Assembly: GCA_947245315.1 (NCBI GenBank)
Contig: CAMXNV010000077.1
Coordinates: forward strand, 1 to 9,506
Length of the DNA stretch: 9,506 nucleotides
Source: an uncultured Oscillibacter sp.
Lineage (GTDB): Bacteria; Bacillota; Clostridia; Oscillospirales; Oscillospiraceae
Direction: 5' to 3'
The stretch's first letter is position 1, and each line of letters starts with the position of its first letter. The position numbers were made by a program, and so were the translations under genes. Below, in pieces: positions 1-5,642 of the stretch. The notes under the pieces were generated by a model. It had not been told where the DNA came from. It did not search any database and saw only the letters and a list, made by a program, of their open reading frames with translations.

Positions 1-85
1 GTCAGGCGGGGACGGAGCGGGCGGAATTTCTTCCGACGACATGGGGGGTGCATTGAACCAGCCATCGCTGGTTGCCAAGCCCCCC

Positions 86-125
86 CGCCCGCAAGGGCGA
101 GCACCACTCCCCCTCTTACGGGGAG
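86..125 (+). promoter_or_regulatory. Structured leader of mutS2
   Basis: Two short hairpins lie just before mutS2. One is CGCCC-GCAA-GGGCG at 86-99, with a GNRA-type loop. The other is CTCCCC-(7 nt)-GGGGAG at 107-125, whose right arm abuts the AAGGAG ribosome binding site at 127-132. The rest of 1-138 contains no convincing ORF and no clear sigma-A promoter, so mutS2 may be transcribed from upstream of the window. The second hairpin resembles a common GC-rich intergenic repeat and may not be regulatory. Confidence 0.3.
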
Positions 126-138
126 GAAGGAGATCACC

Positions 139-2526
139 ATGACCGATCTATTTGAAAAATCCCTCCGCACCCTGGAGCTGCCCCGGGTGCTCCAGCTCCT
201 CTCCGACGCCGCCGTCAGCGCCGAGGCCAAGGATCGGGCCCTCCGGGTGACCCCGGAGACGGAGCCGGAGGAGGTCCTCCGCCTCCTGGACCAGACCGAC
301 GCCGCCCGGGGGATGATCGCCCGCCGGGGCGCGCCCTCCTTCTCCGGCGTGAAGCCCGTGGCCGAGGCCCTGGACCGGGCCGACCGGGGCGGGGGCCTGA
401 ACACCCGGGAGCTGCTGCGCATTGCGGACCTGCTCACCGCCGCCCGGCGGGCTCGGGAGTACTTCAACGACGAAGCGGCGGAAAAGACCGCCATCGATCA
501 CCTCTTCCTGTCCCTCCACGGCAACCACTTCCTGGAGGACCAGATCAAGCGCTGCATCCCCGACCCGGACACCATCGCCGACGCGGCCTCGCCGGAGCTG
601 GCGGACATCCGCCGCCACATGCGGGCCGCCCAGGCCAAGAGCCGGCAGATTCTCCAGAAAATCATCTCCTCCCCCACTTACGCCAAGGTCCTCCAGGAGA
701 CCATCATCACCCAGCGGGACGGCCGCTTTGTGGTGCCCGTCAAGGCGGAGCAGAAGGGGAACCTCCCCGGCCTGGTCCACGACATCTCCTCCTCCGGGGC
801 CACGGTCTTCGTGGAGCCCATGGGGGTGGTCCAGGCCAACAACGAGTATATCGAGCTGGAGGCCAAGGAGCAGAAGGAGATCGAGCGCATCCTGGCGGAG
901 CTCTCCGCCGGGGCCGCGGCCCACCGGGAGGACATCCAGTGGGATTACGACGCCCTGGTCCACCTGGACCTGATTTTCGCCCGGGGCGAGCTGAGCTACC
1001 GGATGGACGCCGTGCGCCCGGAGCTCCGCCGGGACGGGACCATCTCCCTGCGGAAGGCCCGACACCCCCTCCTGGACCCCAAAAAGGCGGTGCCCATCGA
1101 CCTGGAGCTGGGGGGCGTCTTTGATACCCTGGTCATCACCGGCCCCAACACCGGCGGCAAAACCGTCTCCCTGAAAACCCTGGGCCTCTTGACCCTGATG
1201 ACCCAGTGCGGCCTCCACATTCCGGCGGGGGACCGGAGCGCCGTGGCCGTCTTCGACCGGGTCCTGGCGGACATCGGCGACGAGCAGAGCATCGAGCAAA
1301 GCCTCTCCACCTTCTCCGCCCACATGACCAACATTGTGGGCATTTTAAAGGAGGCGGACGCCAGAAGTCTGGTACTTTTCGACGAGCTGGGGGCGGGCAC
1401 GGACCCGGTGGAGGGCGCGGCCCTGGCCATCGCGGTGATCCAGCACGTCCGGACCGCCGGGGCAAAAATCGCGGCCACCACCCACTACGCCGAGCTGAAA
1501 ACCTTTGCCATGACCACCGCCGGGGTGGAGAACGCCTCCTGCGAGTTCAACGTGGAGACCCTGAGCCCCACCTACCGGCTTCTGATCGGCATCCCCGGCA
1601 AGTCCAACGCCTTTGCCATCTCCCGGCGCCTGGGGCTGCCGGAGGAGGTGATTGCCGCCGCCCAGACCCAGATGAGCGGGGACAGCATTCGCTTCGAGGA
1701 CATCCTGACCCAGCTGGAGGCCAAGCGCCAGGCCCTGGAGAAGCGGGACGCGGAGTCCGACCGGCTCTTCCGCCAGCGGGAGGAGGACGCCCGGAAGGCC
1801 CGGGAATTCCGGGAGCAGATGGAGCGGGCGAAGGAAAACGCCCGGAGCCGGGGAGAGGCCGAGGCCAAGCGAATCCTCCGGGACGCCAAGGCCGCGGCGG
1901 ACCAGACCTTTAACGAGCTGGCGGAGCTCCGCCGTCTCCAGGCCCAGGCGGACGCGGCCCAGAACATCAACGACGCCCAGGCCGCCATCCGGGCGGAGCT
2001 GAATCAGGCGGAGGACCGCCTGCGCACGGAGCGGGACCGCCCGGCCCCCATACCCAAGCCCAGCCGCCCCATTCAGAAGGGGGACCTGGTGGAGTTCCCC
2101 GGCGTCCGCCAGCCCGCCGAGGTGATCTCGGTGGGGAAGGACGGCACCCTGCAATTAAAGGCCGGAGTGCTGAAAATGAAGGCCAAGGCCTCTGAGGTCC
2201 GGCTCATCGAGGACGACGAGCGGGCGGCCCGGAAGCCCAAGACGCCCCCGGTTTCCAGCGGTTCTCGGACCCTCCGGTCCGCGGCGGCCCGGGAGCTGGA
2301 CATCCGGGGCCTGGAGACCCTGGAGGCAGAGAGCGTGGTGGAAACCTTCCTGTCCGCCGCCGTCATGGGCAAGCTGGAGACGGTGACCATCATCCACGGC
2401 AAGGGCACGGGAGCCCTTCGGAAAGCGGTTCACGACGTCCTCCGCCGGAACAAGGCCGTGAAGAGCTTCCGCCTGGGCGTCTACGGCGAAGGCGAGACCG
2501 GCGTCACCGTGGTAACAATGAAATGA
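139..2526 (+). CDS. mutS2: Endonuclease MutS2 (MutS-family ATPase with Smr domain)
   Basis: MutS2 is a homodimeric DNA-binding ATPase. In different bacteria it has been linked to suppression of homologous recombination and to rescue of collided ribosomes; it lacks the mismatch-recognition domain of MutS. The 795-residue length is normal for the family. Visible parts in order: MutS-like core (about 1-320), Walker A GPNTGGKT (335-342), the STFSAHM segment (390-396), Walker B with D415/E416 in LFDELGAGTDP, the TTHYAELK switch (447-454), a long charged coiled-coil (about 505-635), a KOW-like beta segment (about 645-692) and a C-terminal Smr domain (about 719-795) with LDIRG (720-724) and HGKGTG (753-758). 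All ATPase and Smr signature residues look intact. The ATG is supported by AAGGAG six bases upstream. It stands alone here: a repeat-rich gap separates it from the next gene, so it is probably not cotranscribed with it. Confidence 0.97.
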   Translation: MTDLFEKSLRTLELPRVLQLLSDAAVSAEAKDRALRVTPETEPEEVLRLLDQTDAARGMIARRGAPSFSGVKPVAEALDRADRGGGLNTRELLRIADLLTAARRAREYFNDEAAEKTAIDHLFLSLHGNHFLEDQIKRCIPDPDTIADAASPELADIRRHMRAAQAKSRQILQKIISSPTYAKVLQETIITQRDGRFVVPVKAEQKGNLPGLVHDISSSGATVFVEPMGVVQANNEYIELEAKEQKEIERILAELSAGAAAHREDIQWDYDALVHLDLIFARGELSYRMDAVRPELRRDGTISLRKARHPLLDPKKAVPIDLELGGVFDTLVITGPNTGGKTVSLKTLGLLTLMTQCGLHIPAGDRSAVAVFDRVLADIGDEQSIEQSLSTFSAHMTNIVGILKEADARSLVLFDELGAGTDPVEGAALAIAVIQHVRTAGAKIAATTHYAELKTFAMTTAGVENASCEFNVETLSPTYRLLIGIPGKSNAFAISRRLGLPEEVIAAAQTQMSGDSIRFEDILTQLEAKRQALEKRDAESDRLFRQREEDARKAREFREQMERAKENARSRGEAEAKRILRDAKAAADQTFNELAELRRLQAQADAAQNINDAQAAIRAELNQAEDRLRTERDRPAPIPKPSRPIQKGDLVEFPGVRQPAEVISVGKDGTLQLKAGVLKMKAKASEVRLIEDDERAARKPKTPPVSSGSRTLRSAAARELDIRGLETLEAESVVETFLSAAVMGKLETVTIIHGKGTGALRKAVHDVLRRNKAVKSFRLGVYGEGETGVTVVTMK

Positions 2527-2637
2527 CTTTCATAAACTATCTGTAGATTATGGATTCCGAAAACGCTCGTCTCAAAGGCCGCACTAAAAGACGCGAAACG
2601 GCCCAGCCCCCGCGCGTCCAATCCGCAGATTTCATCC

Positions 2638-2664
2638 TGTAGGGGCGGACCTATGTGTCCGCCC
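2638..2664 (+). repeat. Palindromic intergenic repeat, copy 1
   Basis: The unit begins TGTAGGGGCGGACC and ends GTGTCCGCCC. It folds as GGGCGGAC (2643-2650), a 6-nt loop and GTCCGCCC (2657-2664). A second copy lies inverted at 2748-2774, a diverged copy at 2689-2721, and a truncated copy at the right end of the window (9489-9506). The pattern resembles dispersed palindromic repeats I recall from clostridial genomes; the family name is not known to me. Confidence 0.75.
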
Positions 2665-2668
2665 TTTT
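2643..2668 (+). terminator. Probable intrinsic terminator after mutS2, formed by repeat copy 1
   Basis: A perfect 8-bp GC-rich stem (2643-2650 with 2657-2664) has a 6-nt loop and is followed directly by TTTT. It lies 117 bases past the mutS2 stop, and no better terminator is seen closer. The repeat element would then double as the transcription stop. Confidence 0.5.
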
Positions 2669-2688
2669 CCCGGAACCCCGGAGCTCCT

Positions 2689-2721
2689 TGTAGAAGAGGG
2701 ACCTACGCATCCGCCCTTCTA
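2689..2721 (+). repeat. Diverged palindromic repeat copy
   Basis: This segment starts TGTAG and contains GGGACCTACGCATCCGCCC, aligning to copy 1 with several changes and one extra base. Its outer arms are themselves complementary: TAGAAG(A)GGG at 2691-2700 pairs with CCCTTCTA at 2714-2721. The changes outside the core therefore preserve pairing. Confidence 0.5.
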
Positions 2722-2747
2722 TGGAAAGTGCCCGGTTTTCGGAAGAA

Positions 2748-2774
2748 GGGCGGACACGCAGGACCGCCCCTACA
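2748..2774 (-). repeat. Palindromic intergenic repeat, inverted copy 2
   Basis: Read on the minus strand it is TGTAGGGGCGGTCC followed by TGCGTGTCCGCCC. It differs from copy 1 at three internal positions and lies in opposite orientation about 83 bases away. The two copies could pair into a large cruciform or long hairpin. Confidence 0.7.
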
Positions 2775-2828
2775 GCTCCGCCTCCTTTTAAAATGCGCAA
2801 GCGGACACCCTCCAGCGACACCCCCTTG

Positions 2829-2865
2829 CCTCCCCCTCTGGGGGAGGTGGCGCGGCGCAGCCGCG
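2829..2865 (+). repeat. Tandem-hairpin GC-rich repeat
   Basis: Two perfect stems stand side by side. CCTCCCCC-TCT-GGGGGAGG lies at 2829-2847, and CGCGGC-GCA-GCCGCG at 2851-2865, followed by GACGGAGAGGG. This layout matches an abundant intergenic repeat I recall from Oscillospiraceae-type genomes (from memory, unverified). No protein-coding role is apparent. Confidence 0.6.
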
Positions 2866-2933
2866 ACGGAGAGGGCTCCCAGCCCCGCTGCCGCCCCAAA
2901 CGGCGGCCCCACCAAATTTTCCCCGTCAAATTG

Positions 2934-2962
2934 TTGCAATGCCCACCCAAATTTGCTATACT
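2934..2962 (+). promoter_or_regulatory. Sigma-A type promoter for the uridine phosphorylase operon
   Basis: The -35 box is TTGCAA (2934-2939), with a 17-nt spacer and a -10 box TATACT (2957-2962) preceded by TGC, giving an extended -10. A start near 2969 would leave a leader of about 28 nt carrying the AGAGGTG ribosome binding site. It sits in an AT-rich stretch just after the repeats, so udp and the three small genes behind it would be transcribed independently of mutS2. Confidence 0.75.
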
Positions 2963-2996
2963 ATTTCTACAATATCACAACACAGAGGTGACGATC

Positions 2997-3770
2997 ATGC
3001 AAAAACTGGAAAAACAATTCCACATTGCCTGTACCGCTGAGGACGTGGGCCGGTACTGCATTCTCCCCGGCGATCCGGGCCGGGTGCCCGCCATCGCCGC
3101 CTATTTTGACGACGCCAAACAGGTGGCCTATAACCGGGAGTACAACGTCTGGACCGGCACGCTGCTGGGGGAGAAGGTCACCGCCTGCTCCACCGGCATC
3201 GGCGGGCCCTCCGCCTCCATCGCCATGGAGGAGCTCCACAAGTGCGGCGCGGACACCTTCATCCGCACGGGGACCTGCGGGGGCATCGACGTGAATGTCC
3301 AATCCGGCGATATCGTGGTGGCCACGGGGGCCATTCGCTATGAGCACACCAGCCGGGAGTACGCCCCCATCGAGTTCCCCGCCGTGGCGGACTTCGGCAT
3401 TGTGGACTGCCTGGTCCGGGCCACCCGCGCCCTGGGCTACCCCCTGCACACGGGCATCGTCCAGTGCAAGGACAGCTTTTACGGCCAGCACGACCCCGCC
3501 GCCTCCCCGGTGTACTACGAGCTCCAGCAGAAGTGGGAGAGCTGGAAGCGCCTGGGCGTGAAGGCCAGCGAGATGGAGAGCGCGGCCCTCTTCGTGGTGG
3601 CCGCCGCCCTGGGCTGCCGCTGCGGGAGCTGCTTCCACGTGGTCTGGAACCAGGAGCGGGAGGCCGCGGACCTGGACCAAAAGATGAGCGAGGACACCAG
3701 CACCTCCGTCCGGGTGGCGGTGGAGGCCCTGAAGCTCCAGATCGAGGCGGACCGGGCCGCCGGAAAATAA
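2997..3770 (+). CDS. udp: Uridine phosphorylase (NP-I family)
   Basis: This cytosolic enzyme of pyrimidine salvage splits uridine with phosphate into uracil and ribose-1-phosphate. The 257-residue length fits the hexameric NP-I family (E. coli Udp has 253). Phosphate and ribose-binding residues align with E. coli: GDPGR (G25-R29), R47, R90 and T93 in FIRTGT, and the ribose-binding SEMES motif at 191-195 (E192, M193, E194). CSTGIGGPS (64-72) is typical of Udp. The uracil-binding Gln is present (Q164 in FYGQHD), but the partner Arg two residues on (R168 in E. coli) is Asp here. As I recall, this is also seen in other clostridial members, so exact substrate preference is less certain than the fold. 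The start at 2997 is chosen for its AGAGGTG site and because homology begins there. Its stop is 11 bases before the first small paralog, suggesting cotranscription. Confidence 0.9.
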   Translation: MQKLEKQFHIACTAEDVGRYCILPGDPGRVPAIAAYFDDAKQVAYNREYNVWTGTLLGEKVTACSTGIGGPSASIAMEELHKCGADTFIRTGTCGGIDVNVQSGDIVVATGAIRYEHTSREYAPIEFPAVADFGIVDCLVRATRALGYPLHTGIVQCKDSFYGQHDPAASPVYYELQQKWESWKRLGVKASEMESAALFVVAAALGCRCGSCFHVVWNQEREAADLDQKMSEDTSTSVRVAVEALKLQIEADRAAGK

Positions 3771-3781
3771 GGGAGGAGACC

Positions 3782-4261
3782 ATGGCCGACTCCCTGAATC
3801 TCCACCCAAATCGGGAACATCTTCTGTCCTTAATGGACGCGGCCAGGGACATCTGCGTGGCTTTCGGGACGCCGGAAACGACCTTCGAGCCGGTGGGCTA
3901 CGGAGTGGATGCCTCCGAAATCCGGCATGATAACTATTTCCTAAAAAGCGAAAAAATTACCCTAAAGGTCCGCCGGAGCTCCGGATTTAGCCATGATTCC
4001 CTATCCGTGGAAGTGACGCTCCCCCAACTGGAAGCGACTGTTTTTTCCGCCTATTGGAACAAGCAGGAGGAGACGGGCAGCCTGAACACCTACCGTCCCG
4101 GCAAGTGGGAAAACTACCTGCTTGGACAGCAAGCCCAGGCCAAGGCGATCCTCCGGCGGCGGCATGAGCTTGCGCTGCAAAAGCAAGCGGAGCACCAGCA
4201 AGCCCGCGAGGAAGCGGAACGGCAACGCTTCGATCCTATCGACGATAGTAATTATTTTTAA
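3782..4261 (+). CDS. Small protein of unknown function, paralog 1 of 3 (conserved C-terminal PIDDS tail)
   Basis: I do not recognise this 159-residue protein. It is the first of three tandem paralogs. Shared features are an N-terminal helix-like segment ending DICVAFG (23-29), a variable polar middle, TLPQLEATVF (79-88), YRPGKWENYLL (104-114), a charged Gln/Glu/Arg-rich helix likely to form a coiled coil (about 115-148), and the terminal RFDPIDDSNYF (149-159). No signal peptide, membrane segment or catalytic motif is visible, so a cytosolic binding or adaptor role is more likely than an enzyme (inference). The ATG is supported by GGGAGGAG. It follows udp by 11 bases, so it is probably in that operon. 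Codon use becomes more AT-rich from about 3900, unlike udp and mutS2, hinting at a different origin. Confidence 0.8.
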   Translation: MADSLNLHPNREHLLSLMDAARDICVAFGTPETTFEPVGYGVDASEIRHDNYFLKSEKITLKVRRSSGFSHDSLSVEVTLPQLEATVFSAYWNKQEETGSLNTYRPGKWENYLLGQQAQAKAILRRRHELALQKQAEHQQAREEAERQRFDPIDDSNYF

Positions 4262-4266
4262 ATGAG

Positions 4267-4300
4267 TTTTCTAAATATATTTATAAAAGTATTTAGAAAA
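4267..4300 (+). promoter_or_regulatory. AT-rich perfect inverted repeat between paralogs 1 and 2
   Basis: TTTTCTAAATA (4267-4277) and TATTTAGAAAA (4290-4300) are perfect 11-bp complements around a 12-nt loop. The loop contains TATAAAAG (4282-4289), a motif repeated after each paralog. The stem is too AT-rich for a convincing terminator. It could be a protein-binding site, an mRNA processing or stability element, or a promoter region for the next gene. No good -35 box is visible. Confidence 0.5.
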
Positions 4301-4307
4301 TAGGGGG

Positions 4308-4787
4308 GTGGGTCAAATAGCAGAGTATCAATATATCTACGAGCTTCCAAACGGGGAAGCGATCTACAACCTAAGGGATTTGGCCGTATGCATCAGCCAC
4401 GCCTGGGGCCGGGTAACCGGCTCAGAAACCCGCTCAGCCGCCATGAGCAACGACCCTGACTATTTTACCGTGTTCCGATATCAGTATCAGGACGAAAAAG
4501 TCTTAATCGAAACCCTGTCGGGCATTGGTGACCATGACAAAGTGAAAGAGGCAAAAATAACACTTCCCACCCTCGAAACTCTGGTATTTGACTGCAAATC
4601 TGATGTTTTGTACACCTATCGCCCCGGCGCCTGGGAGCAGTACCTACTCTCAAAGGAAGCCCAGGCCCGGGCGGACCTGGAGCAGATCCGCCAAAACAAC
4701 ATCCGGAGGAACCAGGAAATTGAGGAAAGAGCCCGAAGGAGAGAAGAAGCCCGCTTCGCCCCCATTGACGACAGCAGCCTCTTTTGA
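4308..4787 (+). CDS. Small protein of unknown function, paralog 2 of 3
   Basis: This 159-residue protein aligns with its neighbours and has no function I can name. TLPTLETLVF (85-94), YRPGAWEQYLL (104-114), a strongly charged Arg/Glu helix (about 115-148) and terminal RFAPIDDSSLF (149-159) are the shared blocks. The N-terminal block is divergent (AVCISHAWG where the others have DIC..FG). The start is uncertain. GTG at 4308 is the only standard start upstream of the conserved region, but the G-run expected to act as ribosome binding site (4303-4308) overlaps it. An ATA at 4317 lies at ideal spacing from that G-run and near the homologous start of paralog 3. The gene is less GC-rich than the flanking housekeeping genes. 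Confidence 0.75.
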   Translation: MGQIAEYQYIYELPNGEAIYNLRDLAVCISHAWGRVTGSETRSAAMSNDPDYFTVFRYQYQDEKVLIETLSGIGDHDKVKEAKITLPTLETLVFDCKSDVLYTYRPGAWEQYLLSKEAQARADLEQIRQNNIRRNQEIEERARRREEARFAPIDDSSLF

Positions 4788-4812
4788 GCATTCCCCATTC
4801 GCATTTTATAAA
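4784..4812 (+). promoter_or_regulatory. Possible promoter for paralog 3
   Basis: TTGAGC (4784-4789) overlaps the stop codon of paralog 2. It is followed after exactly 17 bases by TATAAA (4807-4812). Match to the sigma-A consensus is 4/6 and 5/6. The -10 box lies inside the left arm of the hairpin at 4804-4826. If real, paralog 3 can be expressed apart from its neighbours. Confidence 0.35.
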
Positions 4813-4826
4813 GCACCTTTATAAAA
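4804..4826 (+). promoter_or_regulatory. AT-rich perfect inverted repeat between paralogs 2 and 3
   Basis: TTTTATAAAG (4804-4813) and CTTTATAAAA (4817-4826) are perfect complements around a CAC loop. The stem extends by two G-C pairs if one A is bulged. It has the same position and AT-rich character as the inverted repeat between paralogs 1 and 2, but a different sequence except for the shared TATAAAAG (4820-4827). Confidence 0.5.
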
Positions 4827-4847
4827 GCACAGAAAGAAGATTTGACT

Positions 4848-5339
4848 ATGGAATACATAGACCTCAATCAAAGCCCCAATGGGAAATATCTTCTTCAGCT
4901 GATGGAGGCCGCCGTAGATATCTGCGTCTTCTTTGGGCAGGTTACCGGACAAGAAAGCGACATCTATCGCGACAGCTACGGGGAATATGTCACAGAAACA
5001 GCCGACAAACGTACATATGTGACCCCCAAAATTCAAATTGACGCAGCCACAAGCTTAGGCAGAACCCCTTATGGAACCAGTGGCACGGTCTGGTGGGTAA
5101 AGGTAACGCTTCCGAACCTTCAAACGACGGTTTTCGATTGCTCGGAAAAGCGAAAATCAGCGAGGGTTTACCGTCCCGGACAGTGGGAGCAGTACGTGCT
5201 CTCTCAGGGAAAAATTTGCCGGGAGATCATGAACAAGCGCATGGAACACAGCAGACAGCAAGCGGAGGCCAAGAAGGAACAGCACCGGCAGGAGGAGGCC
5301 CTGCGCTTCACCCCCATCGACGACAGCGGCATTTTCTAG
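4848..5339 (+). CDS. Small protein of unknown function, paralog 3 of 3
   Basis: This 163-residue protein is the third member of the tandem family; its function is not recognised. Shared blocks are PNGKYLLQLMEAAVDICVFFG (10-30, nearest to paralog 1), TLPNLQTTVF (87-96), YRPGQWEQYVL (108-118), a Gln/Glu/Lys/Arg-rich helix (about 119-152) and RFTPIDDSGIF (153-163). FDC after the TLP block matches paralog 2. The stretch from YRPG to the C-terminus is 56 residues in all three proteins with no gaps, so that part is the constrained unit, while the middle (31-86) varies in length and sequence. The ATG at 4848 is preferred over an in-frame TTG at 4842 because AGAAAGAAG ends eight bases before it. Transcription would end at the hairpin at 5397. 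Confidence 0.8.
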   Translation: MEYIDLNQSPNGKYLLQLMEAAVDICVFFGQVTGQESDIYRDSYGEYVTETADKRTYVTPKIQIDAATSLGRTPYGTSGTVWWVKVTLPNLQTTVFDCSEKRKSARVYRPGQWEQYVLSQGKICREIMNKRMEHSRQQAEAKKEQHRQEEALRFTPIDDSGIF

Positions 5340-5396
5340 CCATGCTTTCTTCTAAAACTCACATTTAAAAAGACTCTATAAAAGAAACACAAAAAA

Positions 5397-5420
5397 GCGG
5401 ACCGCCCTCCGGCGGCCCGC
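5397..5420. terminator. Bidirectional intrinsic terminator
   Basis: GCGGACCGCC (5397-5406) and GGCGGCCCGC (5411-5420) pair with one mismatch around a CTCC loop. Six A precede the stem and TTTT follows it, so both strands see a hairpin and a U-run. It sits between convergent paralog 3 (+) and copA (-), 13 bases from the copA stop. Confidence 0.9.
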
Positions 5421-5432
5421 TTTTCCCATGCC

Positions 5433-5642
5433 TCACTGGATGCCCAGCACCTTATAATCCTGGTCCTCCACGGCCTTTTTCAGCGCCTCGTCTGCCAGGG
5501 CTCCGGAGAGGGTCACCACCGCCGTGCCCTTCTCGTGGCTGACGTTGGCGGCCTGAACCTCCGGCAGGGCTTCCAGGGCCTTTTTCACCCGGGCCTCGCA
5601 GTGGCCGCACATCATGCCCTCGATCTTCATGGTTTTTTCCAT
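5433..5642 (-). other. CopZ-like module within copA, with its own possible internal translation start
   Basis: Inside copA, GAGGAGG is followed by TAACGACT and ATG (start codon at 5642-5640). This is a better ribosome binding site than many real starts in the window. Translation from it gives a 69-residue protein, the size of a free CopZ copper chaperone, with MCGHC and the ferredoxin-like HMA pattern. The linker just before it (residues about 750-770) looks like translated intergenic sequence, including the Shine-Dalgarno read as Glu-Glu-Val. Whether free CopZ is made cannot be told from sequence. Confidence 0.45.

Larger units (their letters stand above)
2527..2996. other. Gene-free, repeat-rich intergenic region
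   Basis: These 470 bases hold no supportable gene. From left to right there is an unremarkable 110-base stretch, three related GC-rich palindromes (2638-2774), a tandem-hairpin repeat (2829-2865), and a promoter plus leader for the uridine phosphorylase gene. An open frame running through the region into the phosphorylase (from 2721) is repeat sequence read as protein: its translation is a low-complexity Pro/Arg-rich string. Confidence 0.8.

Noticed and set aside
148..1323. A 391-codon open frame antisense to mutS2
   Set aside because: Low-complexity Gly/Val/Leu/Asp-rich translation, fully covered by intact MutS2; no ribosome binding site noted.
2532..2542. ATAAACTATCT after mutS2 is the reverse complement of 7986-7996 near copA
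   Set aside because: Only 11 AT-rich bases match, and the flanks do not; chance is a fair explanation.
2590..2618. GACGCG...CGCGTC stem as the mutS2 terminator
   Set aside because: There is no U-run after it; the hairpin at 2643-2668 is a better candidate.
2638..2774. Repeats as a possible CRISPR array
   Set aside because: Copies differ in orientation, sequence and spacing, are palindromic, and no cas gene is present.
2721..2996. A 92-codon N-terminal extension of uridine phosphorylase
   Set aside because: It translates the intergenic repeats and the promoter. Homology and the AGAGGTG site both place the start at 2997.
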